Source: Hoeflea prorocentri (GTDB lineage Bacteria; Pseudomonadota; Alphaproteobacteria; Rhizobiales; Rhizobiaceae). From it: a stretch of DNA of 64,000 nt. Position 1 is the stretch's first letter. Each line of letters starts with the position of its first letter. The DNA lies in NCBI RefSeq assembly GCF_027944115.1, contig NZ_JAPJZI010000001.1, positions 930,001 through 994,000 on the forward strand, in the 5' to 3' direction. The translations under genes were made by a program, and so were the position numbers. The notes under the pieces were generated by a model. It ran no database searches. It saw nothing but the letters and a program-made list of their open reading frames with translations, and was not told the origin of the DNA. Below, piece after piece: positions 35,783-44,955 of the stretch.

Positions 35783-37768
35783 ATGCCATCGACGGGCAGC
35801 GATGCCGGCCGTGTGCCGGTGACTTTTCCGCAATATCTTCTGTTGAACGCCAGTCGTTTTGCCGATCGCCCGGCAACGCGTCATAAGGATCTGGGCATAT
35901 GGCAGAGCTGGACCTGGAAGGAACAGCTCGACGAGATCCGGGCGTTTTCCATCGGATTGCAGGAAATGGGAGTAGGCGAGGGCGACAAGATCGCCATCGT
36001 CGGAACAAACCGGCCAAGGCTTTACTGGACCTTTTGTGCTGTCCAGGCCCTGAAGGCTATACCTGTTCCGGTATATGCCGACGCGGTGGCCGAGGAAATG
36101 GCCTATGTTTTGAATCATGCCGGCGTTCGGCTCGCAGTGGTTCAGGACCAGGAACAGGTCGATAAAATTCTCTCCTTCTCGGAAGATATTCCGGCACTCA
36201 AGGATGTGATTTACGACGAACCGCGTGGACTGCGCGATTATGATCACACCCATCTTCAGGAATTCACCGCCGTTCAGGACAAGGGTCGGCAAGCCATGAA
36301 GGCCGATGCGGGCCGGGCGGGTGCCTGGGCCGATGCGATCAACGCGTCGGATGGCGAGGAAGTCTCCGTATTTCTTTACACCTCCGGTACAACCGGCCGT
36401 TCGAAAGGCGTCGTTCTGAAGGCGAAGACCTCGGTCAAGGCGGCTTGCGACACCGCGGAGTTCGATCACCTGACCGAAAACGACAATGTGCTCGCCTACC
36501 TGCCGCTTGCCTGGGCCGGTGATCACTATTTGAACTATGCGCAAGGCTATGTGGCAGGACTTTGCATGGCCTGTCCGGAGAGCCCGGAAACCGTCTCCCA
36601 CGATCTGCGCGAAATTGGGCCGAGCTTCTACTTTGCACCGCCGCGCGTGTTCGAGCAGTTGCTGACCACGGTGATGATCAGGATGGAGGATGCGGGCGGC
36701 CTGAAGAAGTGGATGTTCCAACGCTTTCTCAATGTGGCGAAAGCCCATGGCGAGCAGATTCTGGAAGGAAAACCCGTGCCGCTTGGCGGCCGGCTGGCTT
36801 ATTGGCTTGGCGAACTATTCGTTTACGGGCCGCTCAAGAACACACTCGGGTTCTCCAATATCCGCACCGCCTATACGGCCGGTGAGGCGATCGGCCCGGA
36901 TCTGTTCTCCTTTTTCCGGTCGCTCGGCATCAACTTGAAACAGCTTTACGGGCAGACCGAAGCATTCCTTTACGTGACCGCTCAAAAAGACGGTGAAATC
37001 TATGCCGACACGGTCGGAAAGGCGGTGCCGGATGTCGAGATTCGCATCTCCGATGATGGCGAAGTCCTGTTCAAATCGCCCGGCATGTTTGTCGAGTATT
37101 ACGCCGATGAGGAAAAGACGAAGGAGACGTTCACCGAGGACGGATTTGTCCGCACGGGTGATGCCGGCATTTTCGACAGTCGCGGCGATTTGAAGATCAT
37201 CGACCGGGCAAAGGATGTCGGTAAGCTGCGCAGCGGTTCACTCTTTGCGCCGAAATATATCGAGAACAAGCTCAAATTCTTTCCGAATATCCGTGAGGTG
37301 GTGGCCTTTGGCGACGACCGCGATTTCTGCACGGTGTTCCTGAACATCGACCTTGTGGCCGTCGGCAACTGGGCAGAGCGCAACAACATCTCCTATGCAT
37401 CCTATCAGGAACTCGCGGGACTTCCCGAGGTCTACAACATGATGCGTGAGCATGTGGACCAGGTGAACAGCGACCTTGCCGGCGAGGACCTGATGGCGGG
37501 CTCGCAGATCAAGCGTTTCCTGGTGCTCCACAAGGAGCTCGACGCCGATGATGGCGAACTGACCCGGACGCAGAAGGTGCGTAGAGGCTTTATTGAAGAT
37601 CGCTATGCACCATTGATCGAGGCGCTTTATGACGGCTCCAGCGAGAAATTCGTCGAGACCGAAGTGACCTTCGAGGACGGCCGCAAGGGCAATATTTCAG
37701 CCACGGTCAAGATCGAGGATATGGACACGCACGCCGCTGCCAATCCGACCATGGAGGCTGCGCAATGA
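35783..37768 (+). CDS. AMP-dependent acyl-CoA ligase (synthetase)
   Basis: A 661-residue adenylate-forming enzyme that activates a carboxylic acid with ATP and CoA. Motifs: P-loop YTSGTTGRSKGVV (about 200), the binding-pocket region TAYTAGEAIGP, the A5 motif LYGQTEAF, FVRTGDAGIF (A7) and DRAKDVGKLRSG (A8, about 470). The catalytic A10 lysine region is in LTRTQKVRRGF. Length suits the long-chain/FadD15-like group that accompanies Liv-type importers. It ends ATGA-overlapped with livG, making it the first gene of a six-gene operon. Whether it acts on isovalerate, a longer branched acid or an aromatic acid is not readable. Confidence 0.92.
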   Translation: MPSTGSDAGRVPVTFPQYLLLNASRFADRPATRHKDLGIWQSWTWKEQLDEIRAFSIGLQEMGVGEGDKIAIVGTNRPRLYWTFCAVQALKAIPVPVYADAVAEEMAYVLNHAGVRLAVVQDQEQVDKILSFSEDIPALKDVIYDEPRGLRDYDHTHLQEFTAVQDKGRQAMKADAGRAGAWADAINASDGEEVSVFLYTSGTTGRSKGVVLKAKTSVKAACDTAEFDHLTENDNVLAYLPLAWAGDHYLNYAQGYVAGLCMACPESPETVSHDLREIGPSFYFAPPRVFEQLLTTVMIRMEDAGGLKKWMFQRFLNVAKAHGEQILEGKPVPLGGRLAYWLGELFVYGPLKNTLGFSNIRTAYTAGEAIGPDLFSFFRSLGINLKQLYGQTEAFLYVTAQKDGEIYADTVGKAVPDVEIRISDDGEVLFKSPGMFVEYYADEEKTKETFTEDGFVRTGDAGIFDSRGDLKIIDRAKDVGKLRSGSLFAPKYIENKLKFFPNIREVVAFGDDRDFCTVFLNIDLVAVGNWAERNNISYASYQELAGLPEVYNMMREHVDQVNSDLAGEDLMAGSQIKRFLVLHKELDADDGELTRTQKVRRGFIEDRYAPLIEALYDGSSEKFVETEVTFEDGRKGNISATVKIEDMDTHAAANPTMEAAQ

Positions 37769-38589
37769 ACCAGCATATCGATCCGGGCAGTCTGAGAGCC
37801 GATGACGGCATCGAAAAGGGCGGCCTTCTCCTGCATGTCGACAACATCTCGCTTTCCTTTGGCGGCGTTAAGGCGATCTCGGACATCTCCTTCGACATAA
37901 AGAAGGGCGAGATCCGCGCGATAATCGGCCCGAATGGCGCCGGCAAGACGTCGATGCTCAATGTCATCAACGGCTTTTATCATCCGCAGGAGGGCACCAT
38001 AACCTTCCGCGGCGAGAAACGCCGGCGCATGCGTCCCCATCGCGCTGCAAGCCAGGGTATCGCGCGCACATTCCAGAATATTGCGCTTTTTAAGGGCATG
38101 ACGACGCTCGACAACATCATGACCGGGCGCATGACGCTGATGCGCAGCAATATCCTCGCCCAGGCGCTATGGTTCGGACCGGCCCAGAACGAGGAACTGG
38201 CCCACCGCGAGACGGTTGAGAAGATCATTGATTTTCTGGAGATCGAACACATCCGCAACACGCCGGTCGGGCGACTGCCATACGGTCTGCAAAAGCGGGT
38301 GGAGCTGGGGCGCGCACTGGCTGCCGATCCGGCGCTGCTTCTGCTCGACGAGCCGATGGCAGGCATGAACCTTGAGGAAAAGGAAGACATGAGCCGCTTT
38401 GTGCTGGACGTCAATCAGCAGTTCGGCACCACCATCGCGCTGATCGAACACGATATGGGCGTGGTCATGGATCTGTCGGACCGGGTTGTCGTGCTCGACT
38501 ATGGCCGCAAGATCGGGGACGGGACACCGGATGAGGTGCGGAACAATCAGGCCGTCATCGACGCCTATCTGGGGGTGAGCCATGACTGA
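37765..38589 (+). CDS. livG: Branched-chain ABC transporter ATP-binding protein, LivG type
   Basis: A 274-residue ATPase of the HAAT family. Walker A GPNGAGKTSMLN (about 55), the Q-loop region GIARTFQNIALFKGMT, signature LPYGLQKRVELGRALA (variant of LSGGQ, as YGLQKR), Walker B LLLLDEPMAGMN and the H-loop IALIEHDMGVVMD. The longer insert between Q-loop and signature is typical of LivG. A leader of about 25 residues precedes the domain. Works with livF in the importer coded here. Confidence 0.93.
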   Translation: MNQHIDPGSLRADDGIEKGGLLLHVDNISLSFGGVKAISDISFDIKKGEIRAIIGPNGAGKTSMLNVINGFYHPQEGTITFRGEKRRRMRPHRAASQGIARTFQNIALFKGMTTLDNIMTGRMTLMRSNILAQALWFGPAQNEELAHRETVEKIIDFLEIEHIRNTPVGRLPYGLQKRVELGRALAADPALLLLDEPMAGMNLEEKEDMSRFVLDVNQQFGTTIALIEHDMGVVMDLSDRVVVLDYGRKIGDGTPDEVRNNQAVIDAYLGVSHD

Positions 38590-38628
38590 TGTGTCTTGCT
38601 TTGCGATCCGCAAGAAGGGGGATACGGC

Positions 38629-39630
38629 GTGAGCCCTGATTTTCTGAATTTTGTTGAAACCGTCTTGAACGGGCTCATGACGGGCGTGATGTATTCACTT
38701 GTCGCGCTTGGCTTTGTGCTGATCTTCAAGGCGTCTGGCATCTTCAATTTTGCACAGGGCGTCATGGCGCTGTTCGCGGCGCTGACACTGGTTGGCCTGC
38801 AGACCGGCCAGGTTCCGTTTGCGCATTTGATCAATGCCATATTCGGCACCGAGATCCATAATTGGGGGCCCGGTCTGCCGACAATTCTGGCGATCCTGAT
38901 GACGATGGGGGTGATGATCATTCTCGCCTTCCTCATCGAGAAGATTGTGCTCAAGCATCTGGTGAACCAGGAGCCGATTATCCTGTTCATGGCGACGATC
39001 GGCCTTGCCTACTTCCTTGAAGGCTTCGGCGACATCATGTGGGGTGCCGACGTAAAAGCTCTGGATGTCGGTCTGCCGACTGGCGGATCGTTCTGGTGGG
39101 AGGATGTGACCCGCAACTGGGCTTCCGAGGGTGCGGATTATTTCGGCATGTATATCGACACGCTCGATGTCTCCGCCGCCATTATCGCCGTTGTTCTGGT
39201 GATCGCGCTGACCATCTTTTCGCAATACACGGCGACCGGCAGAGCGCTGCGGGCTGTGGCCGACGATCACCAGGCGGCACTTTCGGTCGGTATCTCATTG
39301 CGCGGCATCTGGGTCATCGTCTGGTCGATCTCGGGATTTGTGGCCCTTGTTGCCGGCATTATGTGGGGGGCGAAATCCGGTGTTCAGTTCTCGCTGTCTC
39401 TGATTGCGCTCAAGGCGCTGCCGGTCCTGATCCTTGGCGGCTTCACATCAATACCGGGCGCCATTGTCGGCGGATTGATCATCGGCGTCGGCGAAAAGCT
39501 GGCCGAGGCCTATGTCGGCCCGCTGGTCGGCGGAGCGGTTGAAAACTGGTTCGCCTATATGGTTGCGCTCGCCTTCCTGCTGTTCAGACCGCAGGGGCTT
39601 TACGGTGAAAAAATCATCGAGAGGATCTGA
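38629..39630 (+). CDS. livH: Branched-chain ABC transporter permease, LivH type
   Basis: A 333-residue permease with about eight helices. Family marks: LNGLMTGVMYSLVALGFVLIF at the start, the motif FNFAQGVMALF, and the EAA-like loop YTATGRALRAVADDHQAALSVGI followed by GG repeats (VLILGGFTSIPGAIVGGLI). The GTG at 38629 is preferred, with GAAGGGGG just upstream; an in-frame TTG at 38596 is weaker. It lies between livG and livM. Confidence 0.9.
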   Translation: MSPDFLNFVETVLNGLMTGVMYSLVALGFVLIFKASGIFNFAQGVMALFAALTLVGLQTGQVPFAHLINAIFGTEIHNWGPGLPTILAILMTMGVMIILAFLIEKIVLKHLVNQEPIILFMATIGLAYFLEGFGDIMWGADVKALDVGLPTGGSFWWEDVTRNWASEGADYFGMYIDTLDVSAAIIAVVLVIALTIFSQYTATGRALRAVADDHQAALSVGISLRGIWVIVWSISGFVALVAGIMWGAKSGVQFSLSLIALKALPVLILGGFTSIPGAIVGGLIIGVGEKLAEAYVGPLVGGAVENWFAYMVALAFLLFRPQGLYGEKIIERI

Positions 39631-39635
39631 CTGAG

Positions 39636-40712
39636 ATGTTGTATCGCGAAACAGGCGACTTCAAGACTACCTATGCAGCCGATCAGCAGACGTTCCCGAT
39701 CAAGTCTGAACGGTATCTGTTCTGGACGGCGATGGCGTTTGCCTTTCTGGTGGTGCCGTTCTTCATCAATGACTATTGGGAAAAATCCGTCCTCGTACCG
39801 TTGCTGGTCTGGGCGATGGCGGCCCTCGGCCTCAACATTCTGACGGGCTATTGCGGTCAGGTAAGCCTTGGCACCGGCGGTTTCATGGCTGTCGGCGCCT
39901 ACGCCTGCTACAAGCTGATGACCGCGTTCCCGGAACTCAACATATTTTTCGTTGTGATCCTGTCGGGCGGTGTGACCGCTTTTGTCGGCCTGTTGTTCGG
40001 CCTTCCTTCGTTGCGCATCAAGGGCTTTTATCTGGCTGTTGCGACGCTTGCGGCGCAGTTCTTCCTGGTATGGATCTTCAACAAGGTGCCGTGGTTCTAC
40101 AACTATTCGGCGTCCGGACAGATCACCGCCCCGGAAAGGACGATCGTCGGGATTGCCGTGACCGGTCCGAATGCGCCGCCCTGGGCGACCTATCTGTTCT
40201 GCTTGGCGATTGTATTTCTTTTTGCATGGATCGCCCGCAACCTGACACGCGGAAACCTTGGTCGTTCGTGGATGGCTATTCGCGATATGGATATCGCCGC
40301 CGAAATCATCGGCGTGCAGCCGATGATGGCAAAGCTCTCGGCCTTTGCCGTCAGCTCGTTTTACGTCGGCGTGGCCGGGGCTCTTTATTTTTCCGTATGG
40401 CTCGGTGCTGCCGAGCCGACAGAGGCATTCGGCATCGACAAATCGTTCCTCGTTCTCTTTATGGTCATCATCGGCGGTCTTGGCTCGATCCTCGGATCGT
40501 TTCTGGGCGCGGCGTTCCTGACGCTGATGCCGGTGCTCCTGAAGAACGTTATGGTCGGCGGCCTCGGCTGGCCGACGGACTTGGCCGCTCATATCGAGAT
40601 CATGCTTGTGGGCGGTCTCATCGTGTTTTTCCTGATCGTCGAACCGCATGGGCTTGCCCAGTTATGGCGGCTGGCTAAGGAAAAATTGCGCCTTTGGCCA
40701 TTCCCCTATTAG
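39636..40712 (+). CDS. livM: Branched-chain ABC transporter permease, LivM type
   Basis: A 358-residue permease. LivM features: LNILTGYCGQVSLGTGGFMA, the loop GRSWMAIRDMDIAAEIIGVQ, and the helix pair with GGLGSILGSFLGAAFL. It starts five bases after livH. The N-terminal tail is about 25 residues longer than the first helix, as usual in the family. Completes the membrane channel. Confidence 0.92.
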   Translation: MLYRETGDFKTTYAADQQTFPIKSERYLFWTAMAFAFLVVPFFINDYWEKSVLVPLLVWAMAALGLNILTGYCGQVSLGTGGFMAVGAYACYKLMTAFPELNIFFVVILSGGVTAFVGLLFGLPSLRIKGFYLAVATLAAQFFLVWIFNKVPWFYNYSASGQITAPERTIVGIAVTGPNAPPWATYLFCLAIVFLFAWIARNLTRGNLGRSWMAIRDMDIAAEIIGVQPMMAKLSAFAVSSFYVGVAGALYFSVWLGAAEPTEAFGIDKSFLVLFMVIIGGLGSILGSFLGAAFLTLMPVLLKNVMVGGLGWPTDLAAHIEIMLVGGLIVFFLIVEPHGLAQLWRLAKEKLRLWPFPY

Positions 40713-40782
40713 GGTGGCCGGGGGCATTCGAACCCGTGCAGGGTTGTTTAATGCGTGTCTGTTTTATCCAGGGAGGAAAGAC

Positions 40783-42072
40783 ATGAAACTGAGTAAACTG
40801 GCAATGGCGACCGCGGTTGCAGCGATGGTCGGAACCACACCGGCGTTGGCCGATCTGGTGTTTCCGTCACTGAGTTACCGCACCGGTCCCTATGCCGCCG
40901 GCGGAATTCCTTTCGCCGACGGATATGCCGACTATTTCACGCTGCTCAATGAGCGTGACGGCGGTATCAACGGCGTGCAAGCGCGCGTTCTGGAATGTGA
41001 AACCGGCTACAACACCCAGAAGGGCGTCGAGTGTTACGAGGCGACAAAGGGTGAGGGCTCTCTGATCTATCAGCCGCTTTCAACCGGCATCACCTATCAG
41101 ATCATCCCCAAGGCCACCGCAGACGGTATCCCGGTCCACTCGATGGGATACGGACGCACGTCCGCTGCCAACGGCAAGGTCTTCAGCCACGTCTTCAATT
41201 ATCCCGGCACCTACTGGGATGCAGCCTCGATCATCGTCAACCATATTCTCGATGAGAATAATGGCGATATCAAAGGCAAGAAGCTTGCGTTGGTCTATCA
41301 CAACTCGGCCTATGGCAAGGAGCCGATCCGCACGCTTGAAGATCTGTCTGAGAAGCATGGCTACGATCTGACGCTCATTCCGGTCGACCATCCCGGGCAG
41401 GAGCAGAAGTCCCAGTGGCTGCAAATCCGCCGGGAACGTCCTGACTATGTCCTTATGTGGGGCTGGGGCGTCATGAACCAGGTTGCCATCAAGGAAGCCG
41501 CCAATATCCGCTTCCCGATGGAGAACTTCATCGGCGTATGGTGGTCCGGTTCCGAAAATGACGTGGTTCCCGCCGGAGAAGGCGCGAACGGTTATAAAGC
41601 CGTGACCTTCCATGGTGTCGGATCGAAGTATCCGATCTTTGACGAGATCCAGAAACATGTCGTCGATACCGGCAAGGCAGCCGGTGCAGGCGATCAGATC
41701 GGTTCGGTGCTGTACAACCGCGGCCTTTATGCTGCGATGCTGGCCGCCGAGGCTGCACGCACGGCACAGGCCCTTCACAACACCAAGGAACTGACTCCGG
41801 ACCAGATGCGTGACGGCATGGAAGCGCTCAAGATCGACGCCGCCCGCATGGAAGAGCTCGGCCTTGCCGGGTTTGGTCCTGAAATTGCCGTATCCTGTGA
41901 AAACCACGGCGGACCGGGCCTTGGCGCAATCCAGCAGTGGAATGCGGGTGAAGGCGAATGGACGCTGATCAGCGATTTCGGTCCCGCGGACCGCGAGATC
42001 ATCGATCCGCTGATCATCGAAGACTCCATGGCATTTGCCGCGGAGAACAACATTCCTGAACGCTGCAACTGA
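40783..42072 (+). CDS. ABC transporter substrate-binding protein, Liv/HAAT family
   Basis: A 429-residue periplasmic binding protein with a signal peptide ending TPALAD and the type I periplasmic fold: GIPFADGYADYFTLLNERDG, GYNTQKGVECYEATKGEGS, ALVYHNSAYGKEPIRTLEDL and YVLMWGWGVMNQVAIKEA. It is longer than LivK and has Cys residues at several positions, unlike LivK. The ATG at 40783 has GGGAGGAAAG upstream. The partner ligase suggests a carboxylic acid substrate rather than a free amino acid. Confidence 0.88.
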   Translation: MKLSKLAMATAVAAMVGTTPALADLVFPSLSYRTGPYAAGGIPFADGYADYFTLLNERDGGINGVQARVLECETGYNTQKGVECYEATKGEGSLIYQPLSTGITYQIIPKATADGIPVHSMGYGRTSAANGKVFSHVFNYPGTYWDAASIIVNHILDENNGDIKGKKLALVYHNSAYGKEPIRTLEDLSEKHGYDLTLIPVDHPGQEQKSQWLQIRRERPDYVLMWGWGVMNQVAIKEAANIRFPMENFIGVWWSGSENDVVPAGEGANGYKAVTFHGVGSKYPIFDEIQKHVVDTGKAAGAGDQIGSVLYNRGLYAAMLAAEAARTAQALHNTKELTPDQMRDGMEALKIDAARMEELGLAGFGPEIAVSCENHGGPGLGAIQQWNAGEGEWTLISDFGPADREIIDPLIIEDSMAFAAENNIPERCN

Positions 42073-42134
42073 TGCAGCCATCGGCCGCGCCTTCGGGCGC
42101 GGCCATCCCAACCGACAAACAGGACAAAGACCTC

Positions 42135-42977
42135 ATGAGTATCGCGGAAGCGCCCGAACAGCCGGCCCCGGCGGAAGATACGATCCTCTCGGTGAACAAT
42201 ATCGAGGTGATCTACAATCACGTGATCCTTGTTCTGAAAGGCGTGTCGCTGACGGTTCCAAGAGGCGGGATTGTCGCGTTGCTTGGTGCCAACGGCGCAG
42301 GCAAGACAACAACGCTCAAGGCTGTTTCGAACCTTCTTCATGCCGAGCGGGGCGAGGTGACCAAGGGCTCGATTGTCTTTGAAGGCAAGCAGGTCGAGGC
42401 GCTGACGCCGAACGAACTGGTTCGCCAGGGATGCATTCAGGTCATGGAAGGCAGACACTGTTTCGGGCACCTGACCATTCAGGAAAACCTTTTGACCGGC
42501 GCTTTCACGCGCCGTGACGGCAATGCCGCCATCAAGCAGGATCTGGAGATGGTTTATGACTATTTTCCACGCCTGCGGGAACGCCGTGCCAGCCAGGCCG
42601 GATATACGTCGGGCGGCGAACAACAGATGACGGCAATCGGACGTGCGTTGATGTCGCGGCCCAAGATGATCCTGCTGGACGAGCCCTCCATGGGGCTTGC
42701 GCCGCAATTGCAGGAAGAGATTTTCGAGATTGTTCGCAAGCTGAACGAGCAGGAGGGCGTGTCGTTCCTGCTTGCAGAGCAGAACACCAATATCGCCCTG
42801 CGTTATGCGACCTATGGATATATTCTGGAGTCCGGCCGCATTGTCCTTGATGGCGTCGCGTCCGAGCTGCGAGAGAACGAGGATGTGAAGGAATTCTATC
42901 TCGGCGTGGGCGGGGAAGGGCGCAAATCGTTCCGCGATGTCAAGCACTACAAGCGGCGCAAACGCTGGCTGGCCTGA
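42135..42977 (+). CDS. livF: Branched-chain ABC transporter ATP-binding protein, LivF type
   Basis: A 280-residue ATPase. Walker A LGANGAGKTTTLKAV, Q-loop CIQVMEGRHCFGHLTIQENL, signature YTSGGEQQMTAIGRALM, Walker B MILLDEPSMGLAP and the H-loop variant FLLAEQNTNIALR (Gln in place of His, as in many LivF). The ATG at 42135 (AGGA upstream) is preferred over one at 42072 that overlaps the previous stop. Last gene of the ligase-liv operon; a small GCCAT-TTG-ATGGC hairpin about 45 bases downstream has no T tract. Confidence 0.92.
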   Translation: MSIAEAPEQPAPAEDTILSVNNIEVIYNHVILVLKGVSLTVPRGGIVALLGANGAGKTTTLKAVSNLLHAERGEVTKGSIVFEGKQVEALTPNELVRQGCIQVMEGRHCFGHLTIQENLLTGAFTRRDGNAAIKQDLEMVYDYFPRLRERRASQAGYTSGGEQQMTAIGRALMSRPKMILLDEPSMGLAPQLQEEIFEIVRKLNEQEGVSFLLAEQNTNIALRYATYGYILESGRIVLDGVASELRENEDVKEFYLGVGGEGRKSFRDVKHYKRRKRWLA

Positions 42978-43044
42978 TGGTGAGGACCGCGTGGTGCCAA
43001 TCGGTGACGGAAGGCTTTCCCGATGCCATTTGATGGCGGCAAAC

Positions 43045-43092
43045 TTGACGACGTCAGACGGGATCGTTAATTAAACAAACGTTCATTTTTTT
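43045..43092 (+). promoter_or_regulatory. tetR-ivd promoter with shared element copy 2
   Basis: TTGACG (43045-43050), 17-base spacer, TAATTA (43068-43073). The shared element 43067-43092 begins at the -10 box and runs over the predicted transcription start, the same position as at the ligase promoter. It also forms an imperfect 26-bp palindrome around ACGTTC, typical of TetR operators. Confidence 0.65.
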
Positions 43093-43169
43093 AATGGGCA
43101 AAACCGCTGTCGCACAAATCGGTGCGGTGAGCGGGAGTAGGGATACCGGAGCCAGGCAGCGGAAACAGG

Positions 43170-43769
43170 ATGGCACGCAAGGTAGGATCGATTGGAGCGG
43201 AAACGGCGGACAGGGTACGCCTGGCCGCATTGTCGCTATTTGCCCGCTATGGTTATGCCGCCGTTTCAATGCGCCAGATCGGCCGCGAGATCGGGCTGCA
43301 GGCCGGCGCGATCTACAATCATTTTCCGACCAAGCAGCATTTGCTGCGTGGCCTGATGGTCGAGCATATGGAACGCTTGCTCACAGCCTGGGAGGCCGAG
43401 AGAGACGACAATCTGCCGCCGCGTGAAGCGCTTGTCGCCTTTGTTCGTTTTCATATTCGTTATCACGTTAAATGCGGCGAAGAAGTCTTTATTTCCTATA
43501 TGGAATTACGAAATCTGGAAGAGCAGAATTTTGTCGAGGTTGAAGAGCTGAGGCGGCGTTATGAGCACTCGTTGCGCTCGATCCTGGAAGCCGGAACCGA
43601 GGCAAGAGTGTTTACCGTGAGCGATCCGCGCGTTGCGACAATGGCTGTGATTGCCATGCTGACCGGCGTCACCAACTGGTACCGGACCGACGGTCGCCTG
43701 TCGCTGGACGAGATTGAAGAGCTTTATGTCCGCATGATTTCGGGCGCGGTCGGAATGAAGGAGAACTGA
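43170..43769 (+). CDS. TetR-family regulator of the acid-uptake/liu genes
   Basis: A 199-residue repressor. The HTH domain (about 15-60) has [20 protein letters not shown] and [18 protein letters not shown], the second part being the recognition helix ([11 protein letters not shown]). The C-terminal domain contains [20 protein letters not shown], close to TetR proteins that control fatty-acid or leucine catabolism. It overlaps a shared promoter element 80-100 bases upstream and is followed by ivd after one base, so it is cotranscribed with and probably represses its own operon and the ligase-liv operon. The effector would be an acyl-CoA by analogy with its family. Confidence 0.9.
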   Translation: MARKVGSIGAETADRVRLAALSLFARYGYAAVSMRQIGREIGLQAGAIYNHFPTKQHLLRGLMVEHMERLLTAWEAERDDNLPPREALVAFVRFHIRYHVKCGEEVFISYMELRNLEEQNFVEVEELRRRYEHSLRSILEAGTEARVFTVSDPRVATMAVIAMLTGVTNWYRTDGRLSLDEIEELYVRMISGAVGMKEN

Positions 43770-43770
43770 C

Positions 43771-44934
43771 GTGTATACGACGGGCATGAATTTCGGGCTC
43801 GGTGAAGACATCGAGCAGTTGCGCGAGACGGTCTATCGTTTCTCGCAGGACCGGATTGCTCCGCTTGCATCGGAAATCGACGAGACAAACCAGTTTCCGA
43901 TGCATCTTTGGCAGGAAATGGGAGCGCTCGGCTTGCTGGGCATGACTGCGGATCCCGATTTCGGCGGGACGGGTCTTGGTTATCTGGCCCATGCCGTTGC
44001 CATGGAGGAGATTTCGCGGGCGTCCGCCTCAGTCGGCCTTTCCTATGGCGCGCATTCAAACCTTTGCGTCAATCAGATCAACCGCTGGGGATCGAACGAG
44101 CAAAAGGAAAAGTATCTGCCAAGGCTTTGTTCCGGCGAAAATGTCGGTGCGCTGGCGATGTCGGAACCCGGCTCCGGGTCGGATGTCGTGTCGATGAAGC
44201 TGAAAGCGGAAAAGCGAAACGACCGGTTCGTGCTCAACGGCAACAAGATGTGGATCACCAACGGTCCGGATGCCGATACACTTGTCGTCTATGCAAAAAC
44301 GGACATGGAAGCCGGTCCGCGCGGTATTACCGCTTTTCTGATTGAAAAGGGTATGGCCGGGTTTTCGACGGCGCAGAAACTCGACAAGCTCGGCATGCGC
44401 GGTTCGAATACCTGTGAACTGGTGTTCGAGAATTGCGAGGTTCCCTATGAGAACATGCTTGGTGAGGAGGGGCAGGGTGTACGCATTCTGATGTCCGGCC
44501 TTGACTATGAGCGTGTTGTCCTGGCGGCCGGTCCGGTTGGTATCATGGCGGCGGCGCTTGATATCGTTGTGCCTTACGTCCATGAGCGCAAGCAGTTCGA
44601 CACGCCGATCGGTGAATTCCAGCTGATGCAGGGCAAGCTTGCGGACATGTATACCACCATGAATGCCTCCCGTGCCTATGTTTATTCGGTGGCATCGGCC
44701 TGTGACCGAGGCGAGACGACCCGCAAGGACGCCGCCGGCTGCATTCTATACGCCGCGGAAAAGGCCACCCAGGTTGCGCTCGAGTCCATTCAGGCTCTCG
44801 GCGGCAATGGCTATATCAACGAATATGCGACCGGTCGGTTGCTGCGTGATGCCAAGCTCTATGAGATTGGGGCCGGCACATCTGAAATCCGCCGCATGCT
44901 GATCGGCCGCGAAATCTTCGCCGAAACCGCCTGA
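43771..44934 (+). CDS. ivd: Isovaleryl-CoA dehydrogenase
   Basis: Flavin enzyme that oxidises isovaleryl-CoA to 3-methylcrotonyl-CoA in leucine breakdown; 387 residues. Acyl-CoA dehydrogenase features: [43 protein letters not shown] and the C-terminal [20 protein letters not shown]. The catalytic glutamate is at the isovaleryl-type place, in [12 protein letters not shown], rather than near the C-terminus as in medium-chain enzymes. GTG start at 43771 with GAAGGAG upstream. Next genes encode the enzyme that uses its product. Confidence 0.93.
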   Translation: MYTTGMNFGLGEDIEQLRETVYRFSQDRIAPLASEIDETNQFPMHLWQEMGALGLLGMTADPDFGGTGLGYLAHAVAMEEISRASASVGLSYGAHSNLCVNQINRWGSNEQKEKYLPRLCSGENVGALAMSEPGSGSDVVSMKLKAEKRNDRFVLNGNKMWITNGPDADTLVVYAKTDMEAGPRGITAFLIEKGMAGFSTAQKLDKLGMRGSNTCELVFENCEVPYENMLGEEGQGVRILMSGLDYERVVLAAGPVGIMAAALDIVVPYVHERKQFDTPIGEFQLMQGKLADMYTTMNASRAYVYSVASACDRGETTRKDAAGCILYAAEKATQVALESIQALGGNGYINEYATGRLLRDAKLYEIGAGTSEIRRMLIGREIFAETA

Positions 44935-44955
44935 CGCGTATTTAACGGAGCCCCA

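Noticed and set aside
35370-35822. 150-codon open frame before the acyl-CoA ligase
   Set aside because: Rich in Lys, Arg and Cys, no family likeness, overlaps the ligase start in another frame and covers a likely promoter and operator.
39600-40649. Antisense frame of 349 codons over livM
   Set aside because: Shadow of a recognised permease; its composition (Arg/His/Glu/Gln) mirrors hydrophobic codons read backwards.
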